DNA of 64,000 nt from Nephromyces sp. MM_2019. Its lineage: Eukaryota > Apicomplexa > Aconoidasida > Nephromycida. The position numbers and the translations under genes are program-made. The stretch's first letter is position 1. The number at the start of each line of letters is the position of its first letter. The notes under the pieces are model-generated. The model saw only the letters and a program-made list of their open reading frames with translations, was not told the origin of the DNA and did not search any database. The stretch spans positions 62,001 through 126,000 of the forward strand of contig JADHZB010001441.1 of the NCBI GenBank assembly GCA_015657535.1, read 5' to 3'. Below, in pieces: positions 62,517-64,000 of the stretch.

Positions 62517-62936
62517 ATGTCCATGGCTGCTTTTTTGAAACTTTCTGTTAGGCCAATTCGTGCTTTGCTTAACGAAGGTGCGGTGCTTTCTCCTAGAAAA
62601 CAAGTTGCTAAAGGAAAAGTTGTAAGACCGTTCAAAAATGGGTTTATATGCTATAATTTTTCGCCTCCAGTTTACGTCCGGTTTTGCGTCGTTCCGGCGA
62701 GGTTTCTAAATATGTAGGTGAAGTGAATAATTCTGTTTCGGAGGGTAGGATCGCTGAGTCATTATCAATGCATGAATGCCTTTGCACTGAAAAAGAATCA
62801 AGTATTCATTTTCAGAAATTATGGTTTGGTTGGGATGTACGAACTCTTTCCTGCTGAGATTAAATGCTGTGTATTATATCGAGTTAATGGTGAGTGGCGG
62901 GCACGTTTGGCAGTTGCAGCTGCCTCTCAGCATTGA
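62517..62936 (+). CDS. Possible small two-exon gene, 105 aa, unrecognised
   Basis: ATG at 62517 opens MSMAAFLKLSVRPIRALLNE, a start with the Arg/Leu/Ser/Ala composition of a mitochondrial presequence. Exon 62517-62713 ends with 2 spare bases before GTAGGTG. Exon 62816-62936 begins after TATTCATTTTCAG with one base and continues NYGLVGMYELFPAEIKCCVL to TGA at 62934. The phases fit and the total is 318 nt. An alternative donor after codon 120 of the sequence (GTGAGTGG at 62890) could lead to further exons to the right, for example ALTCVLFGLFIG before GTAAGG at about 62965. The first exon also contains a GTAAGA that would give a 49-nt intron and an early stop. No family recognised; transcript evidence is lacking. 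Confidence 0.3.
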
Positions 62937-64000
62937 CATGTGTACTATTCGGTTTGTTCATTGGTAAGGCAGGATAGCGGGGAGATGGTGTGGTCGAAGG
63001 TGCCACCGTTGTTAACACATTGGTGGCCCGAAGATCGTTTGTATTATGAGCCAACTGTGTTATATTAGGTGCCAGAGGAGGGAAGAACAGTTGTTGTAGA
63101 GAGTTATACAATTTGCTTGTATCAAATCAGGCAGGGATCGCGCTGTTTAGTGTCGCACTTAGGATTAATTGGTAGTTCCTAGAATATTACAACACGGCGT
63201 GCAATTATCAGTATTTCTAACTGTATATGTTTGAAGCTCTTATTATGAGGAGCCCGTCCTGCAAAATATCAAACTTTTAGTGTACGGCGCTGCCGCAATG
63301 CCAAAATGCTAGGCATGCGTTCTCCGGTTCCGAATACGAGCATTGCTGCCACTAGGGGCTCTAGACTTTGCTTAGCAGAGCCTGCCTCTGAGCAGTTTGC
63401 GGGGATCCTTGGATCTTCAGCTGAATTTTATTGCAGCTCGAAGCGAGAGCTTACTCGAAGGGTGCGATTATAGACGCGGAACTTCAGAATTACAATGAGC
63501 TGCCGCGCACGGCCAGGTTTTTCCGGGTCCATCCCGGCGCAGCATGTTGAAAAGTACAGTCAGGGGAGGTAGCTTTTGGGAATTAGGCCCCATCTTTGAT
63601 GGAGAACGCATTGGAGAGTTTAGAGCTAAAAATTTTGAAGTTCATAAGTAGAAGAGCGGGTCAGTTTTAACATGATTCTCTGAGAGTGCCATAGTCGGAG
63701 AGAATGGTGAACTTCGTTGAATGCTGTTTTTTCTGCCTAGGGTTTTCCTTGAACAGTCAATTTATGGTATAAGTAACGCATGTGGGGACTTGGCGCAGGT
63801 GATAAAGTTGCGTCACGGCTAAGGGAATAAATTGGCCCTTGTTACATCATTTGAAGGTGCGCTCCTCACAATGAGCATGCTGGAGCATTTTTTTGATTCC
63901 TCTTCTCGTAGCTTTTGGAGTTGCGATGGACGAGCCGTGACGCTGGCGCTGTTAGTCTGCAGTAGATCGTACTGAGAACTAATGATTTTGTAACTAAGCT
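62937..64000. other. Right-edge region, GC-richer, no firm gene
   Basis: About 1 kb that is more GC-rich than most of the window. A plus-strand frame of about 75 codons (63250-63473) contains MLGMRSPVPNTSIAATRGS and is open without an upstream ATG. A minus frame at 62884-63111 is Pro/Thr-rich. Neither has a recognised domain. Any gene starting at 62517 could extend through here beyond the window. Confidence 0.35.

Overview
The window reads as nuclear DNA of a unicellular eukaryote. It is AT-rich, its genes are split by many GT-AG introns (41 nt to about 1.9 kb), and there is no operon packing. A plastid/bacterial-type geranylgeranyl diphosphate synthase sits behind a hydrophobic leader and an enormous low-complexity extension. 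A Golgi/endosomal Tul1-type E3 ligase has an inflated lumenal region. Both would suit an apicomplexan or other plastid-bearing alveolate, but the lineage call is inference, not proof.

Layout, left to right. 0-9.4 kb: a minus-strand gene of many short exons whose pieces resemble the PCI-domain protein PCID2/Thp1 (TREX-2 mRNA-export complex). 9.4-15.7 kb: gene-free divergent spacer with a diverged tandem repeat. 15.7-23.2 kb: a plus-strand gene of 9 coding exons (predicted 1095 aa) for a multispanning RING-H2 ubiquitin ligase of the Tul1/DSC family. 23.2-27.5 kb: spacer. 27.5-37.5 kb: a very AT-rich minus-strand multi-exon locus, unrecognised in its N-terminal part and carrying KH-like RNA-binding motifs in its central and C-terminal parts. 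37.5-43.1 kb: spacer with a few weak ORFs. 43.07-46.96 kb: minus-strand polyprenyl synthase (3 exons, 1081 aa). 47-55.1 kb: divergent spacer holding a Walker-A-like fragment with a degenerate second copy and a GC-rich open frame. 55.1-59.6 kb: plus-strand mitochondrial carrier of UCP/dicarboxylate type (4 exons, 289 aa). 59.6-64 kb: mostly spacer, with a possible small two-exon gene near 62.5-62.9 kb.

Exons were placed by hand from open frames, splice-site consensus and intron phase. For the E3 ligase, the carrier and the synthase all phases close and total lengths are multiples of three, so I regard these three models as reliable. The PCI and KH loci are partial reconstructions.

No tRNA, rRNA, CRISPR array or recognisable transposase/reverse transcriptase was found. 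The genes show no shared pathway; they look like unlinked housekeeping functions: mRNA export, membrane-protein quality control, RNA binding, isoprenoid synthesis and mitochondrial metabolite transport. A useful pattern across the window is that introns and flanks are T-rich on the transcribed gene's own strand, so base skew predicts transcription direction.
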